From Rhopalosiphum padi (lineage: Eukaryota; Arthropoda; Insecta; Hemiptera; Aphididae), in the NCBI RefSeq assembly GCF_020882245.1, contig NC_083600.1, forward strand, positions 434,001 through 498,000: DNA of 64,000 nt, written 5' to 3'. The position numbers were made by a program, and so were the translations under genes. This document shows positions 1 through 14,063 of this stretch, piece by piece (within the stretch, counting starts at the first letter, position 1; every line of letters starts with the position of its first letter). Under the pieces are notes generated by a model. That model had not been told where the DNA came from. It saw only the letters and a list, made by a program, of their open reading frames with translations, and searched no databases.

Positions 1-2776
1 GTTTTACTCATTATTTTAATTGTTACCTAAGGGGTAAAATGAATAGGTATCATCGATTTGCCACGGCAACGTGTATTATTTTCTTATTTATTAAATCTAA
101 TAAGAAGATATTGTTTTTATTATATCCTTGCGTCGTGTTCGTGATGCACGGCGCCTATAGATACATCTATGGTTACATAGTTCATAGTTTGCAGATTGTC
201 TTAGTTTTCTATAATCTTACGACACAATATGCCTCTACCCAAATACTACAATAGCGAGAAAAAAATAATATCGGAATAAAACAAATATCGATTATAAATG
301 TTCATGTGACTTACGCAAGATTAATCAATTAAATGTTTAGGTTTATGTGAAAAATTATCGGATGAAAGTAAGTACCAACATTATATAAAAATATTATGTA
401 GACTTATTCAGAGAACATTTTATCATCCAAAATTGTATAATATATATTATTTGCGATTTTTAACGATTTTTAATTAGTCAATTAGAATAATTATTTCAAT
501 GATGTATAATCAAATAGATTATTATAAGAGAAGAGTTTAGATTCTTTAATCATCTAGAATAATTAAAGAGTGTAAAAAATCATTTAAACAGTGACCTATG
601 TATTCAAATCATAAAATCGAACGTGCCGACCTACAAAGATTCGCATACAGATGGAAAATTTTATAATTTTCTTAGTGATATTTTATGCATTCTTACATTA
701 TTTTTATTTGTGAGAATGGATTTCGAATATTTTTAAAGTATAAAATTGTATTATATAGTAGATTTGAGCTCAAATTGTATTTTATTATATTGTAATCATG
801 GGCATTTTTATACTCAACTAATAACGCAACACAACCATAAAATTCTATGAGAAAGTTATATCGATCAAAATAATTCAAACGAGTTTATGAACATATTTTT
901 TTTAATTAAGTTTAAATAATTTCAAATAATGTTTTATTTAAGAATCAATTTTGTCTATTGTACGTTAATCATACTGTTAATATATTGGCACGTTTATTAT
1001 TAAAAATATTAACAGATACAATTATTTTACTTCATACAGTTTTATTTTATATTTACATTTAGTTCGTCATCATTATATTATAATACCTTCGTAAATTCTC
1101 TCCAACCATGACAATAATTTAAAATTAATGTAATGTATATGCTACAGAAAGTAACTGGAACAAAATAAATTAATATGTCATACTTTCCATCAAATTTAGG
1201 CAATATATACTACTGGATTACTATTATATACATACATGTATATAAATATAATATATTTGTATTGAAGCATACCTTCCAGCTATAGTAAAAATAATAAGTA
1301 ACTTATAAATTAGGTTCTAATCAGTAATTCATATTATATCTCAAATCTAACCTTTTAACTAACAATTTTTATTATTATTTCAAACATATGATGGATTTCA
1401 GACACGATTTTTAGATTTGTTTATTTGAAACTATAAAAGTATTAGTATTAATCAATCAAACCTATATTGTATAATTTTTCAATGCAATTTTCAAAGTCCG
1501 TGAATACTTGACAATGCAAAACATATATATTTATACAATAATTTATAAGCTTAATATAATATTTCTGTGTATAAATTCGAAGTATTATAAATTTTGACAT
1601 GCAGTTTAGTCAATACTTTCTCCGTACACAACGGTCATTCATTCTTTCTGATGTAAAACACATTCTTCAGAACTGTTGACTGTCAAGAACATTATTTATC
1701 ATAACAATATTCTCAACAAAACCCGCGTTTTCCCACACAAAGCCATTTGTCGTCTATTTTTTTTGTTTTTTGTAATCATTATTTTGTGCGTGCTTTCTTT
1801 CTAATTGTAAACCTACTCTTTTAAACATTAATATATAACTCAAATACTAAATAGTTTAGTTAAGTCCTGTCAGTGACAAAGCAGAATCGTAAATCAGCTG
1901 GTCAAAATAGAATGTATCAACACCTGCTTCTCTAATAATTATTGGTGGATAAATAATATGTGGATAGAAAAAAAATTGTAGTTATTTTACCGTCTCATTA
2001 ATTAGATAAAAATATGGATTTTTGTCCGTGACTTTTATCCTTCTTTGATCAAAGCAACTTTAAAGCAGATGTTTCGTAGAATTATCAAATTCCGCGTACT
2101 ATATAGAGATTTTGTTTATCTTTGTGGCTGCTATATACAGCTAGTATACAAAATGTATACATTATTATATATTAATTTTTTTCACAGTCATCGTGATTTG
2201 TCAGCATTCATGTTGAGAATCATTCAACCGTTTCAGGCATCTCGTTGTTAACCTATATTTTAATACATTATCATTCATTTACACCATCTAGAGTCCATCA
2301 CATTCTCGTCCATATTATTTGTTTACCGATTTACCAGGCCTTATTACTATAGCGGCCCCAATTCTTTCTTCGTGTATACGTTAACTGTTTATGATAAAAT
2401 AACGACTATATAATACGTGGATATTCGGTGACAATAATTCACGTGAATGCCATTTTTTTTCAATATAATAGACAACCATACAGGTTTGAAACTAATAAAA
2501 TAATGAACCGTATAGAAATCAATTCTATAGAAATATTCGTTTATGTCTAAACGCCATCTTATATTCTTATAATGGTAGCTCCTTCGGCGTGCATGCGGGA
2601 AGTCCGTATAACATATGAAAATAACGTTATTGTACTTGGTGTATTTCTTATAATGTATTACGTTTAGTCAATTTTAAGATTTACGTGTTTTTCAGTTATG
2701 AAAACTGACAATGTTGAATCGTTATAATATGTCAAGTTGAAACACGGCAAATAATGTCATCGACCGAGGACAAAAT
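1..2776. other. Upstream region of the cadherin gene; no gene recognised
   Basis: This AT-rich stretch has only short open frames without family resemblance or splice-supported continuation. It probably holds the promoter and 5' untranslated part of the cadherin gene that starts at 2777, but no TATA box or initiator can be assigned with confidence. No mobile element with clear ends was seen. Confidence 0.5.
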
Positions 2777-5700
2777 ATGGTTGTTTATCAGAATGGTTGG
2801 AAAATATATTGGTTGTCAGTAGTGATATTAGTTCAATTTTCTGCAGCTAATAAGCCCCCACAATTTGTTACCGACTGGCAAACCGAAATTATTGTTCGGT
2901 TGAAAGAGGGTCCCGAGACTCCTATTGGTGAGTAAATTTTACCACAAGCTTATGAATAGGTAAAAAAAATAACATATCTATAACTGTTACCTTTATTTTC
3001 AGGAAGTCTCATTTATCGGGTTCGTGGTATTGATCCCGATGCCGATAAATTATTATTTGGTGTACGAGAACCAGGTGATAAAGTTATTAGAGTTGAAAAT
3101 TTTGGCAGAAGTGAAGCTAACATTTATTTGAAAATTGAATTAGATCGTGAAGTAATTTATATTTGTATATAAAATTTTAAAGTATTTATTTAGTTCAATT
3201 AAATTCATATTACAAGTTTATTTTATAGACCAAAGATGAATATTCACTAGTGTTGACATTGACTGATGGTCACTTGGGAGATGGAAATTTTATTACTCAG
3301 AGTTTTTTATTAATTGTGGATGACATAAATGACAATGCGCCTATATTTAAGCCATATCAAAATACAATATTTGTACCAGAGGACAGTCCACCCACGGTGA
3401 TTGCAACGGTTGAGGCCACCGATGCAGATGAAGGCCCATATGGACAGGTAACATAGCAACAAAATAGGGTTTCACGGTCTGTTGATCATCACCCTCGTTC
3501 AAGTTCGTTTACACTATATAGTGTATATATATTATAGTACCTATATACTATTTAAATTATGTATATTGTTCATTAGACCATATTTTACAATATGATAAAC
3601 AATGTATGACTCAATGACATTTTCTATTTGGGGTGCCCAATTAAAATTTATAGTTCGTAATATAAACTATTCCTACGCCATATATCAATATTTAAAATTG
3701 TTTTTAAAATAGTATATTTAAATATATATTTATTACCCACGTAGGTGGTTTACCATTTACAAGACTCGGATTCAATAGAAAGTAATCTATTTTCTATATC
3801 TACAATTAATGGCCAAGGCGTAATACGCCTTGTGGGAAGCTTGGATTATGAAAAAACTTCACTGCATCAATTGAAAATATTGGCTGTTGATCGTGCAACC
3901 ATTGAGAAGGTTCGAGTATTTATAACAACCAAAACTTTAATATTAAAATTTAAAACTATTAATTATTATTTTATTACAACGATTTTTTACTTAATTTAAC
4001 TAATAAATCAATATTTCTAATGTCATAGAGAAAAACCGGTACAGCTGCCATATTTGTGAAAGTACAAGATGTCGAAGATCAACCTCCTGAATTCATTGTT
4101 GTAACACCAGTGGCAAGAGTAAGCGAAGATGCACCACCAGGGACATCAATAATTCAAGGTTTTTTTTATATCATTTATATATATGTATAATATTTTAAAT
4201 TTTAAATTATTTGGTTTATAAAAAATGTTTATGTATTTATTTAAATGAATAATTTGATAATTAGTGAAAGCAATTGATGGAGATCGTGGTATAGATAACC
4301 GCATTGTATATTCAATCACACGTGGGGGCAATGGAATGTTACAAGTTGAACCAAATTCTGGTATTGTCTACACAACAAATATTTTGGATCGGGAGGATCC
4401 GCTTATTATTAAAACTGGTGCCATTATTATTGAGATTATGGTAGGTAAAATAGTTAGGTAACTATGTATTTACTAGGTATTTAAATTTTATTATATTTTC
4501 TATGATATATTTTAGGCCACTGAAGAATCGAAAAATGTGTTTCCTAATCCTTCAACAAAAACGGAAGTAACCGTAATCGTTACGGATGTAAATGATGAAA
4601 CACCGACATTTCGTAGTCCTCAATACATTGCTGAAGTTAACGAAAATTCCCAACAAAATACTCCTGTGAACTTTATTGGAGATTCAATACCCCAAGTTTA
4701 TGATTACGATCAAGGTAAAAATGGAACTTTTCGCTTACGAATTCAACAAGGACGAATTGGATACTTTGATATTACACCTTCCGAAGGTATAAATGAAGCA
4801 TCATTTCTGATTCGTGTGAATAGGACAGCTGATTTAGACTATGAACTAGTTAAAGGTATAATGATTTGATTATAGATAAAATATAGGTTTTAAACCTTCA
4901 AATATGCTTAGATTGACCATAATATAATATACTTGAATGATAATTGTTATTGAAACTATTTTTTTTAGTTATTAACTTTACAATCGTTGCCATTGAAACA
5001 ATAGCTAAAAATCCAAAATATAGTGTTGTTCCCGTTTCTGTTTACATTCGAGATGTTAACGACAACTACCCGGAGTTTTCACGTCCTACTTATGAAGTTT
5101 TTGTTTCTGAAAATTCTGTATCTGGTAAAATTATTGGGAAAGTTGAAGCCACTGATAAAGATTCTGGTGTCTTTGGAACAAGTGGTATACGATATACAAG
5201 TATAAGAGGAAGTTGCGCTGATTTGTAAGTAATAATTACTAACTACGCCCTTAATTAGATTAAATAATGTAAAATAAATTTATTTATTACAGTCTTAAAT
5301 TAAATGCAGAATCTGGAGAAATTATAATAAAATCGGACAGACCTGTATTTGATCGAGAACAAATATCCAAACACTTTTTAACAATCGAAGCACGAGATGA
5401 TTTAGGTTTAGGAAATAGGAATTCTGTTCAGTTAATTATTAACGTGGAAGATGTTAATGATAACTCACCACGATTTCTTTCATCAAAGTATGAAACACGA
5501 CTTAAAGAAAATCATCTGCTCTTTGAATCACCAGTCACTGTGGAAGCCAGAGATCTAGATTTAAATGGTATGTTTGTGTAATACAAATCTATAACTGTGT
5601 TATTTTTATTGTTTTTAAATGTTTAGGCACAAAAAATTCGGAAATATCATATCGTATATTGCATTCCGACTATCCAGTTGAATGTTTTTCAATTGACTCC

Positions 5701-8700
5701 ATTACGGGTGTTTTAAAACCGATAAGGCCAGTAGACTTTGAAAAGCTACAAAATCGGAAAAGTACTAACAGTATTAATGGAAATCTGAGACCAATCAATT
5801 TGGTGATCCAAGCGCAAGATCACGGGTTGCCATCACTATCCGATGAAACTCATGTAATTATATACGTAGAAGATGTTAACGACTTTGGACCAAAATTCGA
5901 AAGCAACAATTATGAAACAATTATTTCTGAAGATTTAGTGGGTGGTAGCACTGTTTTAGAGGTAAGATAACATTAATATATATATATATATATCATATTC
6001 GTTAATTATGCATATGTATATCATTATTCTAAGATATTTTCAATTAGTGTATTTTATTATTATTCATATTCGACATCAATTTGTATAGGTAAATGCTTGG
6101 GATGAAGATGGATCTGCTCCAAACAATATTGTAGTGTATAGACTTAGTAGTGGAGCAGAAGATAAATTTGTGATCGATGCATATTCAGGAGTGATAAAAG
6201 TCGCACATGGGGCATCTTTGGACCCAGATAAAACTCAACCAAAGACATATGCATACTATTTAGAAGTTGTGGCAATCGATGGAGGGATTGGTGATCAGCA
6301 ACTCAGTTCTATTGTAAATGTAACAATTAAAATTCAAGATGTAAATAATAAACCTCCATTTTTCAAAGAAATGGAACCGATTCACGTGAATGAAAACGAA
6401 TTGGTTGGTAACTGATTATATTAAACTGCCATAGATTATTCTAAAATTATACTTCATTATTTTTATATTAATTAGGTTGGTAGCGTAATTACGAAAATTG
6501 AAGCAGAAGATCCAGATGCAAAACCGGTGTTGAGATATAAAATTGATGTGAACGCTTCAGAAGCTAGAAACGAAGATGGAGTGATCATTAGACCCACAGA
6601 TTATGATTGGCCATCGGCATTTGCTTTAAATCCTGTAGACGGTTATCTAAGAGTGGGTAAATTACTGGACAGAGAAAAAGTTGAAACTATCCGGTTGGCA
6701 CTCGTAGTCGAAGATATTGCTGCAGTTAATGGCAAACAAATTGTTCAAAGTAAGTAAAGCGCAACATCTATTCGTAACTAGTTTTTAATTAACTCGATTA
6801 AATATTTAATTTATATTTTTGATTGTAATAGCTATTTTAATTGTCCATGTCGATGACGAAAATGATAATGACCCAGTGTTCCGTCAAAAGTTCTATAAAA
6901 GAACTGTGATGGAAAACAGTCAACCTGGTGTACCTATCATCACCGTGATGGCAGATGATGCCGATAAAAACAGAACAATCCATTATTCGATAGAAGGTTT
7001 ATTAAATTGATTTTTTTTTTTAATAAAACGGTACATTTTAACACCAATTATTGTTTTAGATTCGTCAATGGATGCTACAGATTTAATTAGATTAGATCCC
7101 GAGTCTGGGGAAATTGTTGTGGCTGGTCGTATCGACCACGAGCAAGTACATTGGATAAATGTTAGTGTCCGAGCATTAGATAGCGGAGTTCCAGCTCGGT
7201 CTTCGTTTGCAGACGTTATTTTACGCGTAATTGACGAAAACGACAACAACCCATATTTTATTGAAGATACGCCTACCAACATAACAATTCCAGAAAACAC
7301 GCCAATCGGTATGTATAATTATTCTTTTTTTACTATAATTAAAACTTATTATGACGTTTACATTGGTATAGGGTCATCGATAGCTATAATTACAGCAATG
7401 GACGCAGATTCTGGCGATTTTGGTAAAATTACATACTTATTGGATCGTCTATCATCGCAGGTAAATCGAAATTATTGAAATTTTTAATTATGAGTAATAT
7501 TCAAACACATTAGTAATAATTAATTTTAGGGGAAATTCACAATTGATACAAATAACGGAGTATTGAAAGTAGCTGATACGTTGGATAGAGAACAGACGAG
7601 TACCTATAATTTAATTGTTGAAGCATGGGATAATTATCAGTTCGGATACATTTCCGGCGAAAGTCGGAACGCCTTCAAACAAATTATGTGAGTACCAATT
7701 TTGCGTCACACTGCATATTTTATACAAACAATCGTTTAAACTATATTTATTTAAACAGGGTGATGGTATCCGATATAAACGACAACGCTCCGTTGTTTGA
7801 CCATTTACCTTCCGAATGTGTCATTGTCACAGAGTTTCATACTGTTGGCGATATGATTTTATTAATAAAAGCTACAGACGCAGACGACCCAGCCACAGTT
7901 AATGGCCGAATAATGTTTTCTATCGAGGATGGGAATGAAAGAGGTCGGTATAAATTATTATTTTTAGCAAAGAGTATTAAGTAATAAGTATTAATAACTA
8001 ACAAACATACAATCATCATATGTTTATATTTTGAGAAATTATGAAATTTGATTAATATACTTATTTTTTTTAGAGTTATTTGGTCTACATAATGTTGATT
8101 TTTGGTCGGGTCGTTTGTATACAACTTCGTCGTTGAAAAACCTCTACGGAAATTATAGTCTTCTCATTCGTGCACAGGATGGTGGCGATCCTCAAAAGTC
8201 AAGTTTAACCACTGTAAACATTTGTGTCACAGACGTCAATGATAATGCTCCTCGTTTCGTATCCCCTCCATACAATGTAACCGTTAGGTTGCTTCAAGTA
8301 AGAATTTAGAGTATAATCTTATTTATAAAGTAAATTAATAGTTTAACAAATACGTAATTATTTTTATAAACGATCGTAATTTTAAACGTAGAATATGACA
8401 ATTGGAAGCCCAGTAATTACAGTGAAAGCTATTGATGATGATGTCGGCCAAAATGCAGAAGTAAGGTATCGTTTCAAACAAGATCTAATGGGTGATTGGA
8501 AGACATTTTTGGTAGATGAGATTACTGGATTAATCACATTAAAAAAATCATTGAACAAAGAAATCCAAAAAATCTATCAGGTACTTGCTATTTATATCTT
8601 ACCATGTTTAATACTCTACTTCAATTATTCATTAAATATTCATAGATTCGAATAGAAGCTTATGATCTTGGTATACCAACACCTCTATCGTCTGATTTAG

Positions 8701-11116
8701 AACTCACAATTCATGTACGCAGTACTAATGATTTCCAACCTAGATTCTTAATTAACGAGATCACCGTTAATTTTACTGGTAGTTTTATTTTTTATGAAAA
8801 AAATTACTAATTACGTAAAAAAGAAAAAAATCTAATGAATATATTTATTAAAATTGTAGAACACCGCGAACCAGGATCTGAATATTGGCAGCTTATTGAT
8901 ACAGTTGATCGAGAGGAGTTAAATGATTTAGAAAAAACACCACCTCCGATTTGTTACTATGTAATTTCTGGAAACGATGATAACCGATTTATTGTTGAAC
9001 CACTTAACCATAGAATATCTGTAAGAAAATATATAAGAAATATATATGTGTGGAATAATTTAAATTAATTTTATATTATTTATCTTAATATGATCTACAG
9101 GTTGCTTATGAACTCGATCGTGAAGTTAAAGAAACTTATGAATTGCTTGTGAAAGCCAGTGAAGATTGTTTGCATTCTCCACCGCCAAGTCACGGTATTA
9201 TTCAAGATGATGATAGTTTACTTAAAGTTTTAGTTTTTGTTAATGATATAAATGACCATGCACCGGGATTTGTGAAAAGAGTATTTACTGGTGGCGTAAC
9301 TACAGAAGCAAATTTTGGTGCAGAGTTTATGCAAATAAAGGTAAGAGTAATAATACAATATATTTGCCTATAAAAAATAATTATGATTATTTTAACTTGA
9401 TATTTTATATTTACAATATGTATTTTTAGGCGATTGATGCGGATAAAGGAAACAATGCTGAATTGTCATATTACATAGTTCCTGGTTCTTTGGAAGTATC
9501 ACTAGCAGAAGGATTGGACAGTATACAATATCCACCATTTTTGGTGGACATCGCTACGGGAGTGATATATTTAAATTTTGATCCTCAAAAGGGAATGAAA
9601 GGTTATTTTGATTTCCAAGTAGTTGTTAATGATACCGGTGGGTTATACGATACGGCACGAGTACTTATTTATTTATTGCGTGAAGACCAAAGAGTCAGAT
9701 TTGTTGTACGACAGAATCCATCACAGCTACGGGAGAAAGTTGAAATATTTAGAGAGTGGGTTCAAAGTTTTTATTTGCCACGCACTATTGAAAATAAACC
9801 AATAATTATTGTATTGTTTAATTATAGAATTTTAGGAAACGTTACTGGGGCTATAGTAAACGTTGACGAGTACAAAGTTCATGAAACCCACGACGGTAGA
9901 GTAGATAAAACAAGATCAGACATGTACCTACATTTTGTCGATCATAACGATAATTCCATCATGGAAGTTCCACATGTATTGCGGATTATAGATGAAAACA
10001 TCGAACATCTAGATTCTTTATTTAAAGTAATTTATTTTTAATAAATGTATCTGATTATGAGATTATATTATTATAATATTAAATAACGTTTTGTCATTAG
10101 GAGTTCAACGTACTCGATACACAAGCAGCTGAGCCGGAACCATTGCGTCGAGCTTCAATGAAAGACGACAATGTGATTTGGATGTGGTTGGTTGGCACCA
10201 CTTTTTTCTTGGGGTTACTATTAATAGTCGTTGTATCTATTTGCTTGTCGCAACGTTCAAACTATCGTAGACAACTCAAAGCAGCCACTATAAATGCATT
10301 TGGTAAACTTTTAATTTTAATATAATATTAGAAATAAAATATTATAATCCATTATTATAATTTATCATTTTGTTTATATTATATAGATCCTAGAACACCC
10401 GATCATATTACTTCAGCTGTAATCGGTGGACGCGTACCGAATACGAACATGCACAGTGTGGCGGGATCAAATCCTATGTGGATGCAAGCGTATGAAAACG
10501 AATGGTACAAAGACAGAGAGACTCTAAGGTAACATGACAACTCTACTGTTTACTATTCAAGTATATTGTGATTGACCAAACTACTGAGTGCAATATCGTT
10601 GTATCAACTTACATGTTATACCTACAATGATACGTTTATATTTTAGTCCTGAAAAAAATCTCAATTAGTAGATATTAATTAAACAATCGAATAGATGGTT
10701 TATGTAATTTTGTCTGGTCTTAGAGCGTACAAAATATCTGATTAAACTGATTAATTAAGTGTTTTATTTAATTAGCCTTTATAGTAAAAGAAACGTACAC
10801 ATATGTTTAAATCAATAAATATTGCAAATATTTATTTAACTTATTTTGTTTTACAGTCAAACATCGGAACGTGACTCTTTGGACGACAATACCACTACCA
10901 GTACGACATCGCCCCAGCCAATAGAGCGGTCAACGACTACATTATTTATCAAAAGGTTGGTACAATAGACGAAAAACACATTTTTATTATACTTAAATAG
11001 GTTTTGAATTGATTTTCGGTTGCAGTAATGAGTGTAATATACATACAGACAGTACTGACGACTGCTACGAACGGACAAGAATTACGGTGAAGAATCTGGA
11101 AACTACAGAGTTATGA
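2777..11116 (+). CDS. CDH23-like non-classical cadherin, 28 exons
   Basis: Large single-pass adhesion protein, 1878 codons in this model. Exons: 2777-2927, 3003-3151, 3229-3447, 3745-3909, 4029-4158, 4265-4440, 4516-4855, 4969-5224, 5293-5567, 5627-5961, 6089-6403, 6476-6749, 6832-6996, 7060-7308, 7372-7460, 7530-7687, 7759-7943, 8074-8297, 8392-8580, 8646-8778, 8860-9020, 9101-9340, 9430-9755, 9828-10026, 10101-10302, 10387-10528, 10857-10955, 11026-11116. All junctions are GT-AG, phases agree and the sum is divisible by three. A hydrophobic signal peptide ends near residue 24. About 13 DxNDNxP-type calcium linkers (DINDNAP, DVNDNYP, DENDNNP and others) delimit roughly 14 cadherin repeats. 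A membrane-proximal domain (NVTGAIVN, then NVLDTQ) precedes a helix at about 1726-1751 and a cytoplasmic tail of about 127 residues ending in TEL, a class I PDZ-ligand pattern. From memory this C-terminal half resembles vertebrate cadherin-23. Insect Cad87A or Cad99C are the nearest named candidates; I cannot choose between them. Confidence 0.92.
9756..9827 (+). other. 72-nt stop-free in-frame intron of the cadherin gene
   Basis: The frame is open straight through this segment, but its translation does not look like cadherin. Removing it from GTGGGT to the ATTATAG acceptor joins EIFRE to ILGNVTG, which fits the CDH23-type membrane-proximal domain. The length is a multiple of three with no stop, so retention would add 24 residues instead of truncating the protein. 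Confidence 0.7.
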
Positions 11117-12048
11117 CATTCGGTAAAACAAGTATGATGAGGTAACTGCGGTTAGGGACTAGCCAAGTTCCCCACGCTCAATACACGGTGACCTAGCCGG
11201 AAAATATACCAACAACGATTAGCGATATTTATATTATTTTTATTTTTACATCATATACCTATAATATATAAAATATATATTTAGTGTTTTAAGGCTGACT
11301 CTTTTATATTAAATTATATAGAATGGGCAAACTAAAATATTGTTGAAAGATAACACTATATACAAGCTTAAGATAATGTAGGATCGACAAAATTGTATAT
11401 TCTCTTAAGATTACTTGTGGTTTAAATTCAATTCTATGATACTGTTTGTTAGTTGTTAGATAATTTGATTCCAGACAAATCACATTATAGTACCAATTTT
11501 TTAATTACCAACTATCTTTTTTCATTGTTTTTATTATTAAAGGGATTGTAAATGGTCAGTTATATGATCAGACCAAAATACACCAATTTCTCCAACTGAT
11601 ATGAATTGTTCATTATGGCTAATTGAGATCAATCAAGGCCACTTTATCAAACTTTGTTCCCCAACTCCTATTAATTTGTTTCGAATATTTAAAATTTCAT
11701 AAATTTTAAATGTTGATAGTTGGAAATTTAAATCAAAAATCTTAAAATGTGGCCCAATTGATCTAATGGATCTAAATTCTAAAGTAGACTTATTAAAATA
11801 TTCAAATCAGTTTTCAGAAATCTTATCACATCAAAAGGTTCATTGGTAGGATTGACAAATAGTGCATACAGATGAGTAATATATTATATATTATTCATGT
11901 GTGAGATGTCGTCGTTGTGATTTGTACATGTACGTTCGGGGGCACTCCACTATTTATTTTATACTATAACAGTCACACACACTAATGATCACTTATTACG
12001 CACATATTTGCAAGACCCAATTATATGCATTTAGAAAAATTATTATAT

Positions 12049-12107
12049 TGAACTCCTTAAAAATGGACCGTTTGCATATTGCAAACGGACAATTTTTAAA
12101 GAGTTCA
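12049..12107. repeat. Long imperfect hairpin with perfect core CCGTTTGCA/TGCAAACGG
   Basis: Two arms of about 28 nt face each other around the three-base centre TAT. The inner 9 bp pair perfectly, and the outer arms (TGAACTC ... GAGTTCA) pair with about two mismatches or gaps. It stands alone in AT-rich sequence with no coding content. It may be a very small foldback element; no target duplication was recognised. Confidence 0.75.
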
Positions 12108-12450
12108 TATAGGCAATAAAAAAGTTATTTAGTTACTTTATATTATTGTTCTCTTTAATTTAATTTACTTAATTTTATTTTACTATCTTGATTTAATAAA
12201 TAAAAATACGACGTTTTATAATAAAATAAAATAAATTTTTTCATCAGACAATCACACGTTAGGTAACCTAACCTAGTGGTACAATAAGTAGTATTAACTA
12301 TTAAGTTGTAACTGGTTTCTATTCACTCGTACTCGTGATTTTACTAATTCTTATAACTATCCTTTTTTATTTATATGCATGACTCAACGCAAATGACAAG
12401 TGTTAAGTGCTAATGATAAGTATTCCGCATTATATATTCATAAATCCGAC

Positions 12451-12470
12451 AGGTTAGGTTAGGTTAGGTT
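12451..12470. repeat. Short interstitial TTAGG-type array
   Basis: Four tandem copies of AGGTT, a rotation of the insect telomere unit TTAGG. Shorter runs of the same unit occur at 13406-13420 and about 29461-29470, and a small inverted pair near 12259-12276. Confidence 0.8.
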
Positions 12471-14063
12471 CCAATGTAACTTCCATATTCATCGTCTCCC
12501 AAGAAAATGTCGTTTTTTCACTGAATACATGAATGGTATCTATTTTCATCTAACATACAGTTTGGTTTATCTAATAAGACTTTGAAATAACTACTATGGT
12601 ATTGGTACAAAATAATGTCCATTTGCAATTCCCTTAAATTACATTAATTGAATGCTGTAAATTAATTTTAACTTACGAATAATTTTGCATCTTTATGAAA
12701 TTCACTATACTGTTGATTTGGTAAACATTAAACAGTAGTAATTCCAAATGTAATTGATATAAATTAATTGATAATGTTATAGAAAATAGAAATGTCCATT
12801 TTAAATTTTAAAGTTATTAATTTTTACTGTGACAAACCATTTGAAGCCATAAGCACAATAGTATCCTAATCATTCTTAAGCACGTTTGTCATAAATCGTA
12901 TACTATTACTATAGTTACTAGTATCTAGAATAATATTATATTGTATTTATTAAATATATCTATATTATTATCACCAGTATTATCACTAGTATTATCACTA
13001 TTATATGGTTAGTACTACTATATAGGCCATGTTCACGTGAGAAAATTGTGTTAAAGTATTAGGGGAGTGAGGAAGTTAATAACAACATAAAATATATCCA
13101 TACGATTAAAAAAATGTCTCGTTTGTTCGAGGAAATATCATTACAATTTATCATACTAAATATAATATTAAAAAATTCTTCAGCTTTTTGGTAAATATGT
13201 TAGTATTTATTCAAAATCTCGAAAATTTGAAAATTATTTTGTTCTTGTAAATAATAAAAATTTATAAAATATTCAATTAAAATTCTTAAGGAATTTATAG
13301 TTACTTACCAGTTACCAATGGTGACTTTATACATGTGGATAACCAAAAATTTAAACATTCTGGTGAGATTTCTTACATGGTTCAATTTATATTTGAGTGA
13401 ACCATAGGTTAGGTTAGGTATTGGCTATTCATAAAAACATTACATTCGCAGAAAATGAAAGGAATGGTTTTGGGCCCCCCATTTCCGTCAATAGCTATGT
13501 TTCTTTGTCAAAATAGTAGCAGGTGTCCCATAAATTAGTGGGAATCCATCAAACCTGTTGAGTGACGTCTGGTGTCTCTATAGTCTATACTGTGCATTTA
13601 CAAAACACCTATCTATTTCATATATTTAATAACTATTTATTTGTTATAAACCCTAATTATTTTAATTATATGTTTTAATGACTTAGCGTTTATACTGTAT
13701 GTCTGTCTAATATAGTGTAAGTATATATATTTTAGTATTTACAATTTTTTTTATTTAATATTACCTATAGTTAAGTAATTAGTTAATATTATTTATTATT
13801 TTTATTTTTTACTATTGTGCCTAGTACTTATATAATATAATCATATTAATGCGCGTTTTTATCGCATGAATGTATATATTTTATAAATCAAAATTAAAAA
13901 GCCTTACAATATTATTATATGTTATATTTCGTTTTCAATCATGATATCTGTTTTTATTTTATATGATAAAAAAAATATTATAAACCGATTGTTATGGATG
14001 ATCGACTAATCGACCATGTGTGTATGGTGGACGATTTAGCCTTATTTATCGTATTAACATAAT

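Larger units (their letters stand above)
11117..14050. other. 3' flank of the cadherin gene, repeats but no gene
   Basis: The beginning is probably the 3' untranslated region. The remainder contains a long hairpin (12049-12107) and short TTAGG-type arrays (12451-12470, 13406-13420), but no coding sequence I can support. Around 13510 a stretch reading GGTGTCCCATAAATTAG weakly resembles the right terminal repeat of the mariner-like element at 20843-21400. Confidence 0.5.

Noticed and set aside
4146..4331. Minus-strand frames overlapping cadherin exons
   Set aside because: Shadows of the + strand coding exons, with no independent evidence.
9623..9805. Alternative +frame ORF across cadherin exon 23
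   Set aside because: It overlaps the true frame and crosses the inferred splice donor, and the protein is not cadherin-like.
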